From contig UCCS01000055.1 of the NCBI GenBank assembly GCA_900470965.1, positions 1-53,645 of the forward strand: a DNA stretch of 53,645 bases, written 5' to 3'. The notes below the pieces were generated by a model that saw only the letters and a list, made by a program, of their open reading frames with translations, searched no databases and was not told where the DNA came from. The stretch comes from Hyphomicrobiales bacterium. GTDB taxonomy: Bacteria > Pseudomonadota > Alphaproteobacteria > Rhizobiales > Rhizobiaceae. Below, piece by piece: positions 50,899-53,645 of the stretch. The position numbers were made by a program, and so were the translations under genes. Each line of letters opens with the position of its first letter. Position 1 is the stretch's first letter.

Positions 50899-50909
50899 AG
50901 GAGGATGCC

Positions 50910-52094
50910 ATGCAAATGACAGGTTTGAAGCCCGAGGACATTCCGGCGTTGATGGACGGTGTCGTCAGAGAAAATACCGCCCAGATTGGCCGCTTTGATG
51001 CTTATCTGCCCTCTCCCTGCATCCAGAACCATGCCGCCAATCTCGCTTTTCTGGCCGATGGCACGCTGACCTGTGTCTGGTTTGGCGGCACGATGGAAGG
51101 CATGGGTGACATCTCGATTTACATGTCGCTGCTGGCACCCGGCGCGGATCGCTGGTCCGAACCGGAGAAAATGTCTGATGATCCGGCAAAATCCGAGCAA
51201 AATCCGTTGATTTTCAACGCGCCGGATGGTCGGGTCTGGCTGCTTTACACCTCGCAAACATCTGGCGATCAGGACGGCGCGGTTGTCAAATGCCGGATCT
51301 CTGAAGATGGTGGCAAGAGTTTTGCTCCGCCCACCATTCTCTGCGACCTGCCAGGCACTTTCGTGCGGCAGCAGATTGTCGTTAATGGCAAAGGCGACTG
51401 GTTACTTCCCATCTTCCGTTGCATCAGCCTACCCGGTCAGCGCTGGAGCGGCGATGCCGACACTGCAGGCGTTCTGATCTCCCGCGATGCCGGAAAGAGC
51501 TGGCAAATGAAGGAGATAGAAGGCAGTCTGGGCGCCGTGCACATGAATATCATACCGCTCGAGGGCGATAGGATGATCGCCTTCTTCCGCGATCGTTATT
51601 CGGAGAATATTCGCGCCTCGCTGTCATTAGACCAGGGCGAGACCTGGAGCGCTCCGGAGCCGACCAATCTGCCCAACAATAATTCCTCGATCCAGGCCGT
51701 AGGGCTGACGGACCGGAGAATCGCGATGGTTTACAACCACAGCAATGCCGCGTCCTCCGATGCGCGACGCCACTCGCTCTATGACGAAATAGAAAGCGAT
51801 AAGGCGCCTGTCGCGGAAATTTCGAGCATGCCGGCCAGAAAGGCCATCTGGGGCGTTCCGCGCGCGCCGCTCAGCCTTGCAGTTTCTGCCAATACAGATG
51901 GTCATTTCAAACGCAAGTTCGATCTCGATACCGGTGACGGTTACTGCCTGAGCAACAATTCGAAGGATATGCTCAATCGCGAGTTCTCCTATCCCTCCAT
52001 CACGCAGGGACCAGATGGCGCGCTTCATGTAGCCTACACCTATTACCGGCGCGCCATCAAATATGTGCGTCTTCCTTTGGAATCAATTGCTTAG
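50910..52094 (+). CDS. Cytosolic BNR/Asp-box (sialidase-like) protein
   Basis: A 394-residue beta-propeller with at least three Asp boxes (S-x-D-x-G-x-S/T-W/F): ISEDGGKSF, ISRDAGKSW and LSLDQGETW. Arg residues such as FRDRYSENIRASLS could line an acid-binding pocket. No signal peptide is seen, so it acts in the cytosol on an imported compound. The BNR_2 family includes sialidases and lyases of uncertain activity. AAGGAGG precedes ATG 50910 by 5 nt. It is cotranscribed with the lyase and ends at a strong terminator. Confidence 0.85.
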   Translation: MQMTGLKPEDIPALMDGVVRENTAQIGRFDAYLPSPCIQNHAANLAFLADGTLTCVWFGGTMEGMGDISIYMSLLAPGADRWSEPEKMSDDPAKSEQNPLIFNAPDGRVWLLYTSQTSGDQDGAVVKCRISEDGGKSFAPPTILCDLPGTFVRQQIVVNGKGDWLLPIFRCISLPGQRWSGDADTAGVLISRDAGKSWQMKEIEGSLGAVHMNIIPLEGDRMIAFFRDRYSENIRASLSLDQGETWSAPEPTNLPNNNSSIQAVGLTDRRIAMVYNHSNAASSDARRHSLYDEIESDKAPVAEISSMPARKAIWGVPRAPLSLAVSANTDGHFKRKFDLDTGDGYCLSNNSKDMLNREFSYPSITQGPDGALHVAYTYYRRAIKYVRLPLESIA

Positions 52095-52115
52095 AAGCAA
52101 TCGCAAGTTCCGACT

Positions 52116-52176
52116 GCGCATGGAGGAGCCGAATGTGTGAAACACTTCGGCCTCCTCCATGCGCGTCATTATTTTT
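52116..52176 (+). terminator. Rho-independent terminator after the lyase-BNR operon
   Basis: The left arm begins GCGCATGGAGGAG (52116) and pairs with CTCCTCCATGCGC ending at 52164; with two single-base bulges the stem is about 22 bp, with a GAA loop. It is followed by ATTATTTTT to 52176. The strongest intrinsic terminator in the window. Confidence 0.9.
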
Positions 52177-52420
52177 ACAAATACACGACAAGCGATTGAC
52201 AAGCTGCTCACCTGGATGAGCACGCTGTCATGACGGCAACAATAACTGTTATATATCAACATACTAAGCCATGCTTAGGCCATGAAAAACACGTCCCACT
52301 TGCCGGAAATTGATCGACAGACGAGAAAAACCCTCATTCATTCTTGCCAAAAACGATAGGACGGGATAACAAATTTACATCATTGGCGGTCGAGGCCGTC
52401 GCGCATCGGGAGGACCGTAT
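52177..52420 (+). promoter_or_regulatory. Promoter/operator region of the alcohol dehydrogenase-PdxA unit
   Basis: After the terminator, a 244-bp AT-rich stretch contains TTGACA (52196-52201) and two dyads: TGCTCA-N6-TGAGCA (52205-52222) and CTAAGC-CAT-GCTTAG (52264-52278), the latter overlapping a GCCATG direct repeat of 11-bp period. These are candidate GntR operators or separate regulator sites. No convincing -10 box at proper spacing from the TTGACA was found, and no ORF. Confidence 0.5.
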
Positions 52421-53554
52421 ATGGTCAGTTTGGATTCACCTATTACCGTTGTCCGGCCACACCTGATCGAGTTCGGTGTCGGAACTGCGGGGAAGTTGGG
52501 CGCCTGGGCGGCCGGCAAGGGTTATTCCCGAACGCTGGTTATCTCGGATGCTTTCAACGCCGCACGCATTGATGTGTTGCAGCTGACGGGTGAGGTTTCG
52601 GTCTTCTCCGATGTAACGCCCGAGCCGGATATTGCCAATCTCGACAAAGTGCTCGCCGCGGCAGAAGCGACACAGGCTGAGCTCATCGTCGGCTTCGGCG
52701 GTGGTAGCGCCATGGATCTTGCCAAGCTCGCTGCCGTACTTGCCGGCTCGCAGCAGATGCTTCGCGAAGTTGTCGGCCCGAACAAGGTGCAAAAGGCGCG
52801 CAAGGCAGCGCTCGCGCAGGTGCCGACCACATCGGGCACCGGCAGCGAGGCCGGCATCCGCGCGCTCGTCACCGATCCCGAGACCAAGGCTAAACTCGCA
52901 GTCGAGAGCCTTCACATGCTCGCCGATATCGCCGTCATCGACCCGTCGCTGACCTTCTCCGTTCCAGCCCGCACCACCGCCGCAACCGGTGTCGATGCCA
53001 TGGCGCATTGCGTCGAGGCTTTCACCAATCGCAAGGCGCATCCGATGATCGACATGTATGCGATCGAAGGAACGCGGCTCGTCGGCAAGTATCTTGCAAG
53101 AGCCGTGCGCGACGGCTCGGATGCCGAAGCCCGTGCCGGGCTTTCACTGGCCTCACTCTATGGCGGCTTCTGCCTTGGCCCGGTCAATACAGCCGGCGGC
53201 CATGCACTCGCCTATCCGCTCGGCACCCGCTGGCATGTCGCCCATGGCGCGGCCAATGCGCTGATCTTCCCGCATGTTCTCGCCTTCAACACCCCGGCCG
53301 TGCCGGAAAAGACGAAGGCAGTCATGGAAGCGCTTGGCCGCGACACATCCGATACCGTCAAATCGGTCTTCGATGCGGCCTATGCCTTTTGCGCCGAACT
53401 CGGCATCGAAATGACGCTCTCCGGCCTCGGCGTGCCGGAAAACGATCTAGATGCCATGGCCGACGATGCTTTCGCGATCCGCAGGCTCCTGGATAACAAT
53501 CCGCGCGACTTGACGCGCACTGACATACGCTCGATCTACGAAGCAGCCTATTGA
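52421..53554 (+). CDS. Iron-containing alcohol dehydrogenase family protein
   Basis: A 377-residue group III dehydrogenase. GFGGGSAMDLAKLAA binds NAD; the metal ligands sit in GVDAMAHCVEAF (Asp, His) and GGHALAYPLGTRWHVAHGAANALIFPH (two His). It would reduce or oxidise an alcohol/aldehyde or act like maleylacetate reductase. GGGAGG lies 7 nt before ATG 52421. It precedes a PdxA-family gene by 28 bp, which suggests a role in C4 acid-sugar breakdown. Confidence 0.92.
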   Translation: MVSLDSPITVVRPHLIEFGVGTAGKLGAWAAGKGYSRTLVISDAFNAARIDVLQLTGEVSVFSDVTPEPDIANLDKVLAAAEATQAELIVGFGGGSAMDLAKLAAVLAGSQQMLREVVGPNKVQKARKAALAQVPTTSGTGSEAGIRALVTDPETKAKLAVESLHMLADIAVIDPSLTFSVPARTTAATGVDAMAHCVEAFTNRKAHPMIDMYAIEGTRLVGKYLARAVRDGSDAEARAGLSLASLYGGFCLGPVNTAGGHALAYPLGTRWHVAHGAANALIFPHVLAFNTPAVPEKTKAVMEALGRDTSDTVKSVFDAAYAFCAELGIEMTLSGLGVPENDLDAMADDAFAIRRLLDNNPRDLTRTDIRSIYEAAY

Positions 53555-53582
53555 GGCAGGGCTTTCAAGAGGAATTTGACTG

Positions 53583-53645
53583 ATGGACAGAAATGCAAAA
53601 GTCGCAGTAACCCTCGGCGACCCTGCCGGCGTAGGCCCTGAAGTG
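53583..53645 (+). CDS. PdxA-family dehydrogenase (5' end only)
   Basis: Only 21 codons are in the window: MDRNAKVAVTLGDPAGVGPEV. The TxGDPAGxGPE motif is the PdxA signature (4-phosphohydroxy-L-threonine dehydrogenase family). Paralogues called PdxA2 oxidise the 4-phosphate of threonate/erythronate made by DUF1537 kinases, giving DHAP. The DUF1537 gene at 42970 makes this role more likely than vitamin B6 synthesis. Confidence 0.8.
   Translation, partial: MDRNAKVAVTLGDPAGVGPEV

Overview
The window looks like a chromosomal or megaplasmid segment of an alphaproteobacterium, most likely a Rhizobiaceae member (Rhizobium/Agrobacterium type). This rests on GC-rich coding sequence with strong GC3 bias, dense operons joined by ATGA/GTGA overlaps, recognisable rhizobial-style exopolysaccharide (EPS) genes, a dipeptide-type ABC uptake operon beside a GntR regulator, and a TPR/signalling protein type common in rhizobia. 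No rRNA, tRNA, CRISPR array, insertion sequence or phage gene was seen. All assignments come from reading motifs; no database search was run.

Region 1 (1-4.7 kb): a small acid-catabolism set. It has the tail of an upstream gene, a D-2-hydroxyacid dehydrogenase, then a minus-strand operon (SDR > RraA-like aldolase > DapA-like lyase) with a divergent LysR regulator. Region 2 (4.7-20.2 kb): a complete Wzx/Wzy-type surface-polysaccharide locus. A minus-strand arm (Crp/Fnr regulator, two GT4 glycosyltransferases, flippase, secreted GH16 glycanase) and a plus-strand arm (initiating sugar-phosphate transferase, Wzc/ExoP-like co-polymerase with a degenerate ATPase, GT2, outer-membrane export protein, Wzy-like polymerase, then GT8 and a second GT2) diverge from a 472-bp AT-rich regulatory region. 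A small membrane protein lies between the sub-clusters.

Region 3 (20.3-38.2 kb) is the most unusual part. It encodes a lipoprotein alpha/beta hydrolase, a periplasmic Cys-type sulfatase, a MoxR-DUF58-Bat (VWA/TPR) operon, two outer-membrane beta-barrel proteins, a formylglycine-generating-enzyme homologue (the maturase expected for Cys-type sulfatases), a periplasmic HAD phosphatase, a membrane-tethered TPR protein with a possible winged-helix N-terminus, a 99-residue orphan and a large MscS channel. Seven copies of one 19-bp motif, TTTAC[GC]GTAAC[GT]TACTTCC, occur only here. Each copy lies upstream of a different transcription unit and points toward its gene, and five of seven end 49-54 bp before a start codon. 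I read this as a previously unrecognised envelope/sulfatase regulon. Two of its units also carry short leader ORFs whose stop codons overlap the main gene's start.

Region 4 (38.2-42.2 kb): a LysR-controlled oxidoreductase operon (metallo-beta-lactamase-fold hydrolase, SDR, tautomerase, nitronate monooxygenase). Region 5 (42.2-53.6 kb): uptake and catabolism of a probable acid sugar. It has a FadR/GntR regulator, a DUF1537 four-carbon acid sugar kinase, an oligopeptide-type ABC transporter with a Tat-exported binding protein, and divergently a DapA-like lyase, a cytosolic BNR/sialidase-like protein, an iron-type alcohol dehydrogenase and the first codons of a PdxA-family dehydrogenase, the usual partner of DUF1537 kinases.
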